Positions 10,230-22,128 of a stretch of DNA of 64,000 bases are shown here, piece after piece. This DNA comes from Citrobacter sp. Cu233 (lineage in GTDB: Bacteria; Pseudomonadota; Gammaproteobacteria; Enterobacterales; Enterobacteriaceae). Numbering within the stretch: position 1 is the stretch's first letter; every line of letters begins with the position of its first letter. The stretch spans positions 1 to 64,000 of the forward strand of contig NZ_JAOWIF010000041.1 of the NCBI RefSeq assembly GCF_030332225.1. Reading direction: 5' to 3'. The position numbers were made by a program, and so were the translations under genes. The notes under the pieces were generated by a model, which had not been told where the DNA came from, did not search any database, and saw only the letters and a list, made by a program, of their open reading frames with translations.

Positions 10230-10312
10230 GTAGGCCGGATAAGGCGCATCGCGCCGCCATCCGGCTTTGGTGTGGTGACTGGGCCTGAGAGCGCTATGCT
10301 TGTCAGGCCGAT
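10230..10312. repeat. REP element and second palindrome after proX
   Basis: A classical REP core (GCCGGATAAGGCGC facing GCGCCGCCATCCGGC) occupies about 10233-10265. A second stem, GGCCTGA facing TCAGGCC, lies at about 10285-10312. Together they lie between the proX stop and ygaY and probably form the 3' end of the proVWX transcript. Confidence 0.8.
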
Positions 10313-10319
10313 GAGTGGG

Positions 10320-11315
10320 TTATTTCTGCGCAGCCAGCGCTTCTTTTACCCAGCCGTCGAACTGCTGCTGGTGGGCTTTGATCCAGCCATCAACGTGGCC
10401 CTGAACGTCAGCTTCTGAGGCTTTACCATCATGCATCATTGCGTTCTGCGCGTTGATATCTGCCAGTGGCAATTTCATGATGGCAAACAGTTTCGCCGCA
10501 GCCGGGTTTTTCTCCGCCCAGGCCTTGTTCGCGACAATGTGCATGGTGTTTACCGGGAAGCCATAGTTCGCGCCGTTCGGCAGTTTGGTATCGATATCTT
10601 TCTGTTCACCGGGCAGAGAAGAGAACGGGACCTGCAGCCAGACGACATCTTTGCCCGGTTTCATCACGTCACTGACCCAGTATGGTGTCCAGGTGTAGTA
10701 CAGGATTGGTTTGCCTTCTTTAAAGCGGGTAATGGTGTCAGCCATCATTGCTGCATAGTTACCGTGGCTGACCTCGACTGTTTTTTCCAGATCGAACGCT
10801 TTGTTCTGGTGGTTAATCACGGCTTCACAACCCCAGCCCGGCGAGCAGCCCATCATGTCAGCTTTACCGTCGCCGTTGGTATCAAAGATTTTGGCGATTT
10901 TTGGATCTTTTAGCTGGGCAATATTGGTGATTTTGTACTGCTCAGCGGTTTTCTTATCGATCAGATAACCCTGTGCAGCGCCTGTTACGAATACCCCCTC
11001 GCGATAGAATTTTTTATCTCCGCCCGCAGCAGCGTACATATCATCATGTAGCGGCTGCCAGTTCACGGCGGTAAACGTCGCATCGCCAGAGGCAATAGAG
11101 GTATAGCCGACGTTGTAGTCGACTTCGCTTGTCTTATTTACGGTGTAGCCCAGTTTCTCCAGCGCACGGCTAACTAACTGCGTCTGGAAGGACTCTTCAG
11201 AGATGGTGCTCTGGATAGGTTGTACAGTGATGCCTTTGCCCGGCAGGTCAGAAGCGAAAGCGCTGGTGGAGACAAGGGTGGCAAACGCTGTGGCAAAAAT
11301 TACGGTATGTCGCAT
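10320..11315 (-). CDS. proX: Glycine betaine/proline-betaine binding protein ProX
   Basis: A 331-residue periplasmic protein with a signal peptide at 1-21 ending in AFA. It binds glycine betaine and proline betaine in an aromatic cage and delivers them to ProVW for osmoprotection. Segments typical of the family include NWQPLHDDM, the disulfide region [12 protein letters not shown] near 156-166 and YYTWTPYW near 208. Length matches E. coli ProX (330). It is the last gene of proVWX, 187 bp after proW. Confidence 0.98.
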   Translation of the reverse strand: MRHTVIFATAFATLVSTSAFASDLPGKGITVQPIQSTISEESFQTQLVSRALEKLGYTVNKTSEVDYNVGYTSIASGDATFTAVNWQPLHDDMYAAAGGDKKFYREGVFVTGAAQGYLIDKKTAEQYKITNIAQLKDPKIAKIFDTNGDGKADMMGCSPGWGCEAVINHQNKAFDLEKTVEVSHGNYAAMMADTITRFKEGKPILYYTWTPYWVSDVMKPGKDVVWLQVPFSSLPGEQKDIDTKLPNGANYGFPVNTMHIVANKAWAEKNPAAAKLFAIMKLPLADINAQNAMMHDGKASEADVQGHVDGWIKAHQQQFDGWVKEALAAQK

Positions 11316-11330
11316 CGTTGTTCCTTATTA

Positions 11331-11450
11331 CACTTCATCCTTCAAGCTACCTCTTAGTTGGCTGCACTCCGGCCCCCAGTCACGTCTACTGGTACGCTCC
11401 AGGGGATACATTCGTTTGCCGCCGCGATGCAACTTGAACGATTTTGTGTA
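11331..11450. repeat. Long imperfect palindromic intergenic repeat
   Basis: About 120 bases in the proW-proX gap whose outer parts (CTTCAAG near 11341, CTTGAACG near 11433) and inner parts (CCCCAG, CAGGGG) are inverted copies. The block has the form of the long palindromic interspersed repeat seen many times between enterobacterial genes (recalled core: CCCCAGTCAC ... GGGGATTCA ... GCCGCC). It would fold into a large hairpin in proVWX mRNA and may alter proX stability relative to proVW. Confidence 0.55.
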
Positions 11451-11461
11451 AGCTAATGAAT

Positions 11462-11493
11462 TGTAGGCCCGGTAAGCAAGGTGTTACCGGGCA
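11462..11493. repeat. REP-type palindrome after proW
   Basis: GCCCGGTAA and TTACCGGGC pair around a short loop just beyond the proW stop. It is nearly the same sequence as the element after luxS (3532-3557), both preceded by the REP-like GTAGG or GCAGG. Confidence 0.65.
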
Positions 11494-11502
11494 ACGGGTG
11501 AA

Positions 11503-12567
11503 CTACTTAGTGAAAGGGCGGGTGAGAAGCCCAACCGGACCGGTGGTGTACCAGCGACGGTTACCGCGGCTACGCGAGTCGCGGCCTACGGCCTGTGTCA
11601 GACGGTCCAGAATGATGGCGAGGATCACGATCCCCACACCGCCAACGGTAGCCAGACCCATGTCCAGACGACCGATACCGCGCAAAACCATCTGACCCAG
11701 CCCACCGACGGCGATCATCGACGCGATAACCACCATGGAGAGTGCCAGCATCAGCGTCTGGTTCACCCCTGCCATAATCGTGGGCATCGCCAGCGGCAAC
11801 TGCACTTTAAACAGCATCTGACGCGGGCTGGCACCAAAGGAGCGTGAGGCCTCGATCAGATCGGCCGGGACCTGATTAATCCCCAGAATGGTCAGACGCA
11901 CGATGGGCGGCAGGGCGAAGATAATTGTCACCACGACGCCGGGGACGTTGCCAATACCGAACAGCATGACGATCGGTACCAGATAGACGAACGCGGGCGT
12001 AGTCTGCATGGCATCCAGCAGAGGGCGTACAATCTTCGCCGCACGCGGGCTGCGCGCCAGCCAGATCCCCATTGGCAGGCCTATCACCACGCAGAACAGC
12101 AACGCGGTTAGCACCAGCGCCAGGGTGATCATTGCCTGCGACCAGGCACCGATAGCACCGATAGCAATCAGTGAAATCAGCGTGGCGGTGCCCATTCCGA
12201 TACCGGAAATTTGCCATGCGATCAGGGCAAACAGGATAATTGCCACCGGCGCAGGCATGCCCAGCAGGAGTTGCTGAAAGCCATTAAGTATGTAATCCAC
12301 CGGGACACGAATGCCCTGGAAGACAGGACGGAAATGGGTGACCACCCAATCGATCCCTTCGGTGACCCAGCTATCCAGCGGGATCAGCGTTTTATGGAAT
12401 GGATCCATAATATTGAAATGTTCTGGTGCCGGTGCAGGTGCACTGGTCAGCCAGTCTGCGCTAGTGCCGTCGGCAGGTGCGCCTGCGGGCGTCCCCCAGG
12501 CATCAGCAGATTGCGCGGCGCTGTCGGCCGCAGGTGTGGTATCCCACGGATTGGTTTGATCAGCCAT
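11503..12567 (-). CDS. proW: Glycine betaine ABC transporter permease ProW
   Basis: A 354-residue inner-membrane permease. The long N-terminal tail (about 100 residues, rich in Ala, Pro and Asp) is characteristic of ProW, followed by BPD-type transmembrane segments. The EAA loop, which contacts ProV, reads [20 protein letters not shown] at about 236-255. Its start overlaps the end of proV by 8 bases. It carries glycine betaine delivered by ProX. Confidence 0.98.
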   Translation of the reverse strand: MADQTNPWDTTPAADSAAQSADAWGTPAGAPADGTSADWLTSAPAPAPEHFNIMDPFHKTLIPLDSWVTEGIDWVVTHFRPVFQGIRVPVDYILNGFQQLLLGMPAPVAIILFALIAWQISGIGMGTATLISLIAIGAIGAWSQAMITLALVLTALLFCVVIGLPMGIWLARSPRAAKIVRPLLDAMQTTPAFVYLVPIVMLFGIGNVPGVVVTIIFALPPIVRLTILGINQVPADLIEASRSFGASPRQMLFKVQLPLAMPTIMAGVNQTLMLALSMVVIASMIAVGGLGQMVLRGIGRLDMGLATVGGVGIVILAIILDRLTQAVGRDSRSRGNRRWYTTGPVGLLTRPFTK

Positions 12568-13762
12568 TGTTTACCCCCTCGCGATCTAAAGCCTGTAGCA
12601 GCATGCGTTTTGAAATAATGCCCACATACTGTTGTTCCTCATCGACAACCGGCACCGCGCACGGGGCCTGACCGACATGAGAAAGTAACTCGCTAAGAGG
12701 AGTTTGTGCATCCACGGCTAGCGGCTCGTTGATTAATGCCGCATCAATACCTTGTGCCTGGCTTAACGCTGTTTTTAATGAATCGATCGACACCACGCCG
12801 ACGAATTTATTGCCGCGTTCAATCACGTAACCATATTCGCGATCTTTGTCCTGCAGTAATTGCAGGGCCGAACGGGGGCCGACGCCTGGCGTTTTACGAA
12901 TTAGCCCTTCAGGGCTACGACGGGATATATCTTTAGCGCTAAAGACCTGGCTAATATCTACGCCACGGAAGAAGGTACGCACATAATCATTCGCCGGATT
13001 ATTCAGGATTTCATCCGGTGTACCGACCTGTACCACTTCACCGTTTTGCATAATGGCAATTCTGTCGCCAATACGCATCGCTTCGTCAAGATCGTGGGAA
13101 ATAAAGACCACGGTACGCTGATGCTTCGCCTGTAGTTTTACCAGTTCATCCTGCATTTCGGTGCGAATTAACGGATCGAGCGCCGAGAAGGCTTCATCCA
13201 TTAATAAGATATCGGGATTGATGGCTAATGCGCGGGCAAGACCCACGCGCTGGCGCATTCCGCCGGAAAGTTCATCCGGGTAGCCGTGCGCGTAATTCTC
13301 CAGACCTACCTGACGTAACGCATCCAGCGCTTTTTCACGACGCTCTTCAGCGGCAACACCGGCTAATTCCATACCGAACGCCGTATTGTCCAACACCGTC
13401 ATGTGCGGCATCAGGGCAAAGGACTGGAAGACCATCGCAATCTTTTTTCTGCGCACCTCGCGAAGTTCAGCATCGGAGATTCGGGCAATATCTACGCCGT
13501 CTATCAATACCTGTCCGCGGGTGGGTTCAATCAGGCGATTGAGAAGGCGTACCATTGTGGATTTACCCGAACCAGATAATCCCATGATGACAAATATCTC
13601 GCCTTCTTCAATGGCCAGACTGGCGTCTTTAACGCCAAGCGATAGCCCTGTTTTATCCAGAATTTGCTCTTTTGAAAGTCCTTTTTCAATATATTTGAAC
13701 GCTCTCTGGGGATGCTCGCCAAATATCTTATAGAGATTTTTAACTTCTAATTTAATTGCCAT
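12560..13762 (-). CDS. proV: Glycine betaine ABC transporter ATPase ProV
   Basis: A 400-residue ABC ATPase that drives ProW. Walker A is GLSGSGKS (about 60-67), the signature is LSGGMRQR (about 164-171) and Walker B is ILLMDEA; two CBS domains occupy the C-terminal third (about 280-390) and sense ionic strength. It is the first gene of the osmotically induced proU operon. In E. coli and Salmonella a downstream element inside proV binds H-NS; the AT-rich upstream and early coding DNA here are compatible with that. Confidence 0.98.
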   Translation of the reverse strand: MAIKLEVKNLYKIFGEHPQRAFKYIEKGLSKEQILDKTGLSLGVKDASLAIEEGEIFVIMGLSGSGKSTMVRLLNRLIEPTRGQVLIDGVDIARISDAELREVRRKKIAMVFQSFALMPHMTVLDNTAFGMELAGVAAEERREKALDALRQVGLENYAHGYPDELSGGMRQRVGLARALAINPDILLMDEAFSALDPLIRTEMQDELVKLQAKHQRTVVFISHDLDEAMRIGDRIAIMQNGEVVQVGTPDEILNNPANDYVRTFFRGVDISQVFSAKDISRRSPEGLIRKTPGVGPRSALQLLQDKDREYGYVIERGNKFVGVVSIDSLKTALSQAQGIDAALINEPLAVDAQTPLSELLSHVGQAPCAVPVVDEEQQYVGIISKRMLLQALDREGVNNG

Positions 13763-14116
13763 GCAATAGAATGATTCCTGTTATTTGTTTATATCGATAT
13801 ATTACCTGATGGAAATAGTGACCTTTTTCTACCCTAACATACTGAGAATCTGAGACAACCCTGAATTTGTTTGTGGCATGAATATTGCCAAACGTCAGAT
13901 GGCGGGATTTCCCATGATATAAGGGCTGAGCGCGGATGCGCCTTGAGGGATATTTTTTGTAAATGACACTGAAAACGCGCCTGAATTGTTGAAATACAGG
14001 CGAATATTGCGGCTGATATTGAGTGTAGATCACCCAATCATATTTGTGTGATAAAAATGTGATCTCGTTAAAATATTAACGCGGAAAATGTAAGGTATTT
14101 CCCGCGGAAGGAAACA
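13763..14116 (-). promoter_or_regulatory. proU promoter region (P2 and upstream DNA)
   Basis: This 354-bp gap between nrdF and proV holds no gene. On the minus strand TTGTCT (13853-13858) and TAGGGT (13831-13836), 16 bases apart, form the sigma70 promoter P2 of proU, about 70 bases before the proV start. The surrounding sequence is very like the E. coli proU leader as I recall it. The flanking AT-rich DNA fits H-NS silencing. I see no clear sigmaS P1 promoter. Confidence 0.7.
14080..14106 (-). terminator. Possible terminator of nrdHIEF
   Basis: CGCGGGAAA and TTTTCCGCG form an imperfect stem directly after the nrdF stop on the minus strand, followed by TTAATATTTTAACG. The stem is short and the U-tract interrupted, so this is tentative. 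Confidence 0.35.
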
Positions 14117-17203
<3,087 letters not shown>

Positions 17204-17231
<28 letters not shown>

Positions 17232-17614
17232 AATTCGCTCACTCCTTTTCGAACGTTTTCGATATCGCTTTGCGTACCCATCAGCTCAAAACGATAGAGC
17301 CATGGCACGCCGCATTTTTGTGAGACGACCTCACCCGCACGCCCATAAGCCTCGCCGAAATTGCGATTGCCAGAAGCGATCACGCCACGGATTAATGCCC
17401 GGTTATGAGGATCGTTTAAAAAGCGGATCACCTGACGCGGGACTGCGCCTGCGGTACCGCCGCCGCCGTAAGACGGCACGATTAAAATGTAAGGCTCGTC
17501 TACCCGGATCCTCTCGCGTTCATTAAGCGGAATGCGGATGGCGGGCAGCGCCAGACGCAGCACAAAGCGGTGCGTATTTTCGGAGCTGCTGGAGAAGTAG
17601 ACGAGCGTCGTCAT
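17204..17614 (-). CDS. nrdI: NrdI flavodoxin-like activator
   Basis: A 136-residue FMN protein that supplies the oxidant for assembling the Mn(III)2-tyrosyl radical of NrdF. The phosphate-binding loop is [11 protein letters not shown] at residues 7-17 and a flavin loop [11 protein letters not shown] lies near 49-59. I start at MTTLVYFSS, the E. coli equivalent, and not at a Met 21 codons upstream that lies inside nrdH. The start overlaps the nrdH stop. Confidence 0.97.
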
Positions 17615-17856
17615 GCGCTGACCACGCGTGGTTCCGGGCGCAGGCGATTGATCATGTCCGGGCGAAATCCTGACCAACGGGTTTCACCTGCCACCACGAC
17701 AGGCAACTGACGAAAACCTTGCTCGCGCAGGGTATCTGCCAGTTCAGGCTGCAAATCGACATTCACCATCTCAAAGTCAAAACCACGGCTTTCCATTGCC
17801 CGCTTTGTGGCATGGCACTGAACACAGTTATTACGAGTGTAAATAATAATACGCAT
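17611..17856 (-). CDS. nrdH: NrdH glutaredoxin-like electron donor
   Basis: An 81-residue thioredoxin-fold protein that reduces NrdE. The redox motif is CVQC at Cys11-Cys14, followed by HATKRAM, and the C-terminal SGFRPDMI segment is typical of NrdH. The start MRIIIYTR is preferred over a Met five codons upstream on length (E. coli 81). It is the first gene of nrdHIEF. Confidence 0.96.
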   Translation of the reverse strand: MRIIIYTRNNCVQCHATKRAMESRGFDFEMVNVDLQPELADTLREQGFRQLPVVVAGETRWSGFRPDMINRLRPEPRVVSA

Positions 17857-17899
17857 GATTCGTATTTCCATTTAAAGGTAAAAGAGCGATGCATAGTGA

Positions 17900-17946
17900 A
17901 CATCGGTTTATGTGTGTGCTGATAGAGAAGATACTAGATGTAGATG
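17900..17946 (-). promoter_or_regulatory. Candidate NrdR box pair upstream of nrdH
   Basis: ATACTAGATGTAGATG at 17931-17946 and ACATCGGTTTATGTGT at 17900-17915 each partly match the NrdR consensus acaCwAtATaTwGtgt. The first keeps the CTA...TAG core and the second keeps both ends. They start exactly 31 bases apart, about three helical turns, which is the known spacing for NrdR tetramer binding. Confidence 0.45.
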
Positions 17947-18027
17947 AAAGAAGATTCAACCATACAAGATATGGGAATTTTGGCGGGGTGATGTTCAAGG
18001 CGATGCGTGGGGGCGAGGGGGCTTGTT

Positions 18028-18047
18028 GCCGGATAGGGCTATCCGGC
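18028..18047. repeat. Short REP-like palindrome
   Basis: GCCGGATAG and CTATCCGGC form a nearly perfect 20-base palindrome just after the stop of the AhpD-like gene. It probably serves as its 3' end. Confidence 0.6.
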
Positions 18048-18057
18048 GACCGATAAA

Positions 18058-18489
18058 TTACATGCGCATACCCACCGCCAGGCGGTTAAAGCAGTTCATC
18101 AGGCTAATGGCGAACGTCAGATCGCTTATCTCTTTGGCGCTAAAATGGTCAAGCAGCGGCAGATAAACAGCGTCTTCGGCGTGCGTAGAGGCGATATGAG
18201 TGACGGACTCAGCCCAGGCCAGCGCCACTTGCTCCCGCTCACTGAAATGGTGGCTAACCCGCCACCCTGCCAGTGCATCCAGTTTGGCCTGTTCTACGCC
18301 AGACTTGCGCAGCGCTTTGCTGTGCATTTCAAGGCAAAATGCGCAGCCGTTGATTTGTGAAACCCGCAGGTAAATCAGTTCCGTCAGCGTGGGTTCCAGT
18401 GCGCAGTTTTCCAGCGCTTTGCTTGCCAGAACCAGGGCGTTATAAATTTCAGGGCTGAGTTCATAATAGGGCTGGCGTAACATTGTCAT
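18058..18489 (-). CDS. AhpD-like / carboxymuconolactone decarboxylase-family protein
   Basis: A 143-residue all-alpha protein of the AhpD/CMD family. The peroxidase-like motif CxxC is at Cys49-Cys52 (NGCAFCLEMHSK), with His56 and an upstream Glu in the proper places, so a thiol peroxidase or reductase role is likely; the substrate is not known. I start at MTMLRQPYY; two earlier in-frame Met codons lack a better ribosome site. It is divergent from a MocR regulator across 90 bp with a shared inverted repeat. In E. coli this interval carries ygaM, so the pair is a local replacement. Confidence 0.85.
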   Translation of the reverse strand: MTMLRQPYYELSPEIYNALVLASKALENCALEPTLTELIYLRVSQINGCAFCLEMHSKALRKSGVEQAKLDALAGWRVSHHFSEREQVALAWAESVTHIASTHAEDAVYLPLLDHFSAKEISDLTFAISLMNCFNRLAVGMRM

Positions 18490-18531
18490 GGTATTGCTCC
18501 TCATTTGGATGACCTGCAATGTAGCACTATA

Positions 18532-18577
18532 ATGGTCTGCTAAAGAGAACCATATTCTTACTTAAAAAGCAGACCAT
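18532..18577. promoter_or_regulatory. Inverted repeat between AhpD-like and MocR genes
   Basis: ATGGTCTGC (18532-18540) and GCAGACCAT (18569-18577) are perfect inverted copies 28 bases apart, with a further GAACCAT between them. The right arm touches the MocR start codon at 18580. This fits an operator for the MocR protein acting on both genes. Confidence 0.6.
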
Positions 18578-18579
18578 AA

Positions 18580-19914
18580 ATGCCGCGCTACCAGCAAATC
18601 GCTCGTCAGTTAAAAACCGCCATTGAGAAAGGGGAGCTTAAGCCTGGCACACGATTGCCATCCAGCCGAACCTGGTCTCAGGAGCTTGGCGTTTCACGCT
18701 CGACGGTGGAAAACGCCTACGCTGAGTTGGTGGCGCAGGGTTGGCTTACGCGACGCGGGCAGGCAGGAACCTTTGTCAGCGAGCAATTGCGACTGGAAAC
18801 CTCGCCCGCCACCCCTGCCGTATTCGCCGGAGAAAACGACACACCACAGCTCTTTCAGATGGGATTGCCTGCCCTCGATCTTTTTCCACGCGATATCTGG
18901 GCACGGGTAATGGGGCGACGTTTGCGTACCCAAACACGTTTTGACCTTGCAGTGGGGGATGTTTGCGGTGAACGGCTGTTACGCCAGGCGATAGTCGATT
19001 ACCTGCGAGTGTCGCGCAGCATTGAATGTCTACCGGAACAGGTTTTTATTACTTCGGGTTATGCGGCATCAATGATGTTGATCCTGCGCACGCTGGCAAA
19101 GCCCGGTGAAGGGATGTGGGTTGAAGATCCCGGTTTCCCGCTCATCAGGCCAGTGGTCGCGCAGGAGAGTGTGGTACTGATGCCTGTTGCGGCTGATGCC
19201 GATGGCCTTGATGTCAGTGCCGGGATCCGTGACTACCCACAGGCGCGTTTTGCCTTGCTGACACCCGCTCACCAAAGCCCACTGGGCGTGGCGCTTTCTC
19301 TGGCTCGTCGTCATCAGTTGCTGGAATGGGCTGACCGCGCACAGGCGTGGATCATCGAAGATGACTACGACAGTGAGTTTCGTTACCACGGCAAACCGCT
19401 ACCACCGCTTAAAAGTCTGGATGCGCCGCAGCGAGTGATTTATGCGGGTACGTTCAGTAAATCGTTATTTCCCGCTTTACGCACCGCCTGGCTGGTGGTT
19501 CCGCTGACTCAGGTCGCACATTTTCGCCAACAGGCCGCGCTAACAGCTTGCAGTGTGCCGGTTTTATGGCAACAAACGCTGGCCGATTTTATGCGCGACG
19601 GTCATTTCTGGCGGCACTTAAAACGTATGCGCCAGCATTATGCCCAACGGCGTCAATGGATGGACAGCGCCCTGACAGAGCAGGGTTTTAGCGTGGTGCC
19701 ACAAGAGGGCGGGATCCAACTGGTGATCGCCGTGGCGGGGGATGACAATGCGTTAGTACGCAAAGCGAATCAGGCCGGGTTGGCGGTTCAGGCCTTAAGC
19801 CGATGGCGCATCACCTCAACAGGTCAGGGAGGAATATTACTGTCATTTACCAATATCCGATCGGCAGAAATGGCGCAGCAGGCTGCATATCAACTCCGGT
19901 TGGCGCTGACATAA
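18580..19914 (+). CDS. MocR-type GntR-family regulator with aminotransferase domain
   Basis: A 444-residue regulator with a GntR winged helix at about 1-65 (LPSSRTWSQELGVSRSTVENA) joined to a fold-type I aminotransferase-like domain (about 95-440). The PLP lysine is Lys294 in GTFSKSLFP and the cofactor Asp lies in EDDYDSEF. MocR proteins usually respond to PLP plus an amino-acid or vitamin-B6 ligand; which one is unknown here. The ATG at 18580 follows the operator arm GCAGACCAT with no clear ribosome site, so the mRNA may be leaderless or the start weak. The likely target is the divergent AhpD-like gene. Confidence 0.88.
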   Translation: MPRYQQIARQLKTAIEKGELKPGTRLPSSRTWSQELGVSRSTVENAYAELVAQGWLTRRGQAGTFVSEQLRLETSPATPAVFAGENDTPQLFQMGLPALDLFPRDIWARVMGRRLRTQTRFDLAVGDVCGERLLRQAIVDYLRVSRSIECLPEQVFITSGYAASMMLILRTLAKPGEGMWVEDPGFPLIRPVVAQESVVLMPVAADADGLDVSAGIRDYPQARFALLTPAHQSPLGVALSLARRHQLLEWADRAQAWIIEDDYDSEFRYHGKPLPPLKSLDAPQRVIYAGTFSKSLFPALRTAWLVVPLTQVAHFRQQAALTACSVPVLWQQTLADFMRDGHFWRHLKRMRQHYAQRRQWMDSALTEQGFSVVPQEGGIQLVIAVAGDDNALVRKANQAGLAVQALSRWRITSTGQGGILLSFTNIRSAEMAQQAAYQLRLALT

Positions 19915-20037
19915 ATTTGCGTTGTTCTTAAGATATTCATCTCACCGTCTGCACTCGTTTATGGACTTTTCTGAAAGCGTTGCTAATGCTGAATCAGGTA
20001 AGGTAAGCCCGCAGTAAAAGATAACGAGGAAAATAAT

Positions 20038-20388
20038 ATGTATTTACGACCTGATGAGGTGGCGCGCGTACTTGAAAAAGTGGGCTTTACCGTTGATGTA
20101 GTCACACAGAAAACATACGGTTATCGACGTGGCGAGAATTATGTATACGTAAACCGTGAAGCGCGGATGGGACGTACCGCATTGGTGATTCATCCCACGC
20201 TAAAAGAGCGTAGTTCTTCACTGGCAGAACCGGCCACGGATATTAAAACCTGCGATCACTATCAGCAATTCCCGCTTTATTTAGCCGGCGATACTCATGA
20301 ACATTATGGTATTCCACACGGCTTTAGCTCGCGTATCGCGCTGGAGCGCTATCTGAATGGGTTGTTTGGCGACGTGAGTTCAAACTGA
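20038..20388 (+). CDS. ygaC: Conserved protein YgaC (DUF2002)
   Basis: A 116-residue cytosolic protein of the DUF2002 family, function unknown. The sequence opens [17 protein letters not shown] and keeps the family segments [13 protein letters not shown] and [11 protein letters not shown]. In E. coli ygaC is reported as Fur-regulated; I do not see a clear Fur box here. A strong GAGGA ribosome site precedes the start. Neighbours (alaE, stpA) are as in E. coli. Confidence 0.92.
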   Translation: MYLRPDEVARVLEKVGFTVDVVTQKTYGYRRGENYVYVNREARMGRTALVIHPTLKERSSSLAEPATDIKTCDHYQQFPLYLAGDTHEHYGIPHGFSSRIALERYLNGLFGDVSSN

Positions 20389-20425
20389 TAACGCGACTGG
20401 CGGTGCCAGTCGCGATGATATGTTG

Positions 20426-20875
20426 CTAAGCTTTAGCCTGGTGGTAGCTGCTGACCTTAAACAGGCGGCGGCAATAATCAAGGAAGTAGCCATATACTGC
20501 ACCCATCAGCATTGAGACCACGATGTTTGAACTTACCGCAGCCGTGATCTGGTGCCAGTCTGCGCCAACCGTCAGCAGAATAATCACATACACCGGTGAC
20601 TGGAATGTGACATAGGCCAGTACATCCGCCAGATTTTTTGCCCATCCTGCCTGCGTGGCTTTGCGTGCCGCGCGCATAAACAAATCGCGGTACATACCGT
20701 ATGGCCAGGCGATCAGGATGTTGACGGGGATGGCGACCAGTCTGGAATACAGTGACTGTTCGAAGCTCATTCCTGAAAGGAATATCTCGATCAACATGTT
20801 CACGACAGAACAATAAACAACCATCGCGAACGTGTCTGCTACAGCATGACGCAAGCGTGACTGCGGAGAGAACAT
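20426..20875 (-). CDS. alaE: L-alanine exporter AlaE
   Basis: A 149-residue inner-membrane exporter that prevents toxic build-up of L-alanine. Four hydrophobic segments lie at about 16-38, 48-65, 86-106 and 112-132, and the sequence begins [18 protein letters not shown] as in E. coli. The frame is open for 76 further codons upstream, but that extension is Lys/Asn/Phe-rich non-coding DNA and I take the ATG at 20875. It is convergent with ygaC. Confidence 0.95.
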   Translation of the reverse strand: MFSPQSRLRHAVADTFAMVVYCSVVNMLIEIFLSGMSFEQSLYSRLVAIPVNILIAWPYGMYRDLFMRAARKATQAGWAKNLADVLAYVTFQSPVYVIILLTVGADWHQITAAVSSNIVVSMLMGAVYGYFLDYCRRLFKVSSYHQAKA

Positions 20876-21431
20876 GTTAATGCTCCTTGTAAAAAGGGGA
20901 AAAAAGGTTTTCAATACCTTTGTTGCTAGTGATTTGTCTTGTTGCTTTCGCGTTTTAATAGGATATCTGCCTGCATAATAACTAGCAACTAGCTTAAAAT
21001 TTTTATTTATTGCCTTTTTGTCGATAAAATGCTCTGTGATGGTTTGTTTTTTGTTCGTTTTGGCATTTTCGTTGTCATGTAAATTAAAATGATTAAAAAT
21101 CAATAGGTTGCTTTGACTTGTTTTTCTGAACTTTTTGCGCTCCTTTTTGAATGCTGACGAATATTTCGCATATCTACCGCAACGCCTGTGCGATGCCTGT
21201 ATTGGTTTATCTGGTGCAGCAGTGGGATATCCCGAAGTCTATTTATTCTGGTTTTTGGCCGAATATAAAATATCGGTGACTAAAGAATATTGTATGACAA
21301 GATAAATAATAATAGTGGTTGTCGTTTTAATATCTTGCGACAAAAAAGAGACTGGAAAAAGAAAAAGTACTCGCATACAATTTGCCTCGTAATACCGATT
21401 TTTGTTTTTGCGTTAAAGAGGTTTTATTAAT
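20876..21431. promoter_or_regulatory. AT-rich gap between alaE and stpA
   Basis: The 556-bp gap holds the alaE promoter (minus) and stpA promoter (plus). It is strongly AT-rich with several A/T tracts, which fits binding by H-NS and StpA itself; stpA is known to be repressed by H-NS. Apart from one weak 42-codon frame at 21151-21279 I see no gene, tRNA or clear hairpin. Confidence 0.5.
21151..21279 (+). CDS. Possible 42-residue small ORF, doubtful
   Basis: An ATG-started frame of 42 codons in the alaE-stpA gap, encoding [17 protein letters not shown]... with a hydrophobic middle ([10 protein letters not shown]) and an aromatic C-terminus. The upstream sequence lacks a convincing ribosome site. 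I do not recognise it; it may be chance or a decayed fragment. Confidence 0.2.
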   Translation: MLTNISHIYRNACAMPVLVYLVQQWDIPKSIYSGFWPNIKYR

Positions 21432-21833
21432 ATGAGTTCAATGTTAAAAAACTTAAATAATATTCGAGCGCTACGTGTCATGGCGCGTGAATTATCCGTT
21501 GAGGTTCTGGATGATATGCTGGAAAAACTCCGGGTAGTCACCAAAGAACGACGTGACGAAGAAGAACAGCTGCAGCGCCAACGTGCAGAACAGCAGGAAA
21601 AAATTAATACACTGCTGGCGATGATGAGAGCTGATGGGATTGATCCTGAAGAACTGCTGAGCATGTCGGCGGCAACGTCGCGTTCGGTTAAAAAGCGTCA
21701 GCCACGTCCGGCGAAATACCGTTTTACGGATACCAATGGTGAAATCAAAACATGGACTGGACAAGGCCGCACGCCGAAGCCGATTGCGCAGGCGCTGGCT
21801 GCCGGTAAATCTCTCGATGATTTTTTGATCTAA
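21432..21833 (+). CDS. stpA: Nucleoid protein StpA (H-NS paralogue)
   Basis: A 133-residue nucleoid-associated protein and RNA chaperone. The N-terminal coiled coil (about 1-65) mediates dimer formation with itself and H-NS; the C-terminal domain (about 90-133) holds the AT-hook-like DNA-binding loop TWTGQGRTPKPI. The basic linker KKRQPRPAKYRF and the ending SLDDFLI distinguish StpA from H-NS (which ends KFLI). It silences AT-rich, often horizontally acquired DNA. Confidence 0.95.
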   Translation: MSSMLKNLNNIRALRVMARELSVEVLDDMLEKLRVVTKERRDEEEQLQRQRAEQQEKINTLLAMMRADGIDPEELLSMSAATSRSVKKRQPRPAKYRFTDTNGEIKTWTGQGRTPKPIAQALAAGKSLDDFLI

Positions 21834-21840
21834 TATCAAT

Positions 21841-21862
21841 GCGGTGAGGGGAACCTCACCGC
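21841..21862. terminator. Terminator hairpin between stpA and the DUF2158 gene
   Basis: GCGGTGAGG and CCTCACCGC form a perfect 9-bp stem with a GGAA loop, followed on the plus strand by TTATTTT. It lies between two convergent genes and can serve both. Confidence 0.8.
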
Positions 21863-21868
21863 TTATTT

Positions 21869-22048
21869 TCAGCAGACGCCGAAATCGCCTTCTTCAGAAT
21901 ATCGCGTGACATCAGCTGTTTTTAGGGTGTATTTTTCGCCGCTTTCATTGCTGGCTTGTACAGCCACAATTTGTTCGTCTTTCACTTCGACAACTTTCAG
22001 TTTTGGTCCGCCCATACGCGGTTGCACCACATCGCCAGGTTTAAACAT
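21869..22048 (-). CDS. Small DUF2158 (YodC-like) protein
   Basis: A 59-residue frame from ATG at 22048 to TGA at 21869, with the start MFKPGDVVQPRMGGPKLKVV and a GGAGCGC ribosome site 4-10 bases upstream. The FxxGDVVxxRxGGPxM pattern is that of the small DUF2158/YodC family. The protein is Lys/Glu-rich, with a likely SH3-like beta fold; no function is established. It is convergent with stpA and shares its terminator. Confidence 0.8.
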   Translation of the reverse strand: MFKPGDVVQPRMGGPKLKVVEVKDEQIVAVQASNESGEKYTLKTADVTRYSEEGDFGVC

Positions 22049-22128
22049 ATTGCGCTCCTTTCTTGATCACAAAACCCACCATAGATCACGTCAATCGGCG
22101 GGTACAGCGCTGTTTCTTCTATTACCGC

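Noticed and set aside
19915-20037. Fur box before ygaC
   Set aside because: ygaC is Fur-controlled in E. coli, but no sequence near the GATAATGATAATCATTATC pattern is visible.
20647-21103. N-terminal extension of AlaE by 76 residues
   Set aside because: The extension is AT-rich with Lys/Asn/Phe composition of non-coding DNA, and the ATG at 20875 gives the exact family length.
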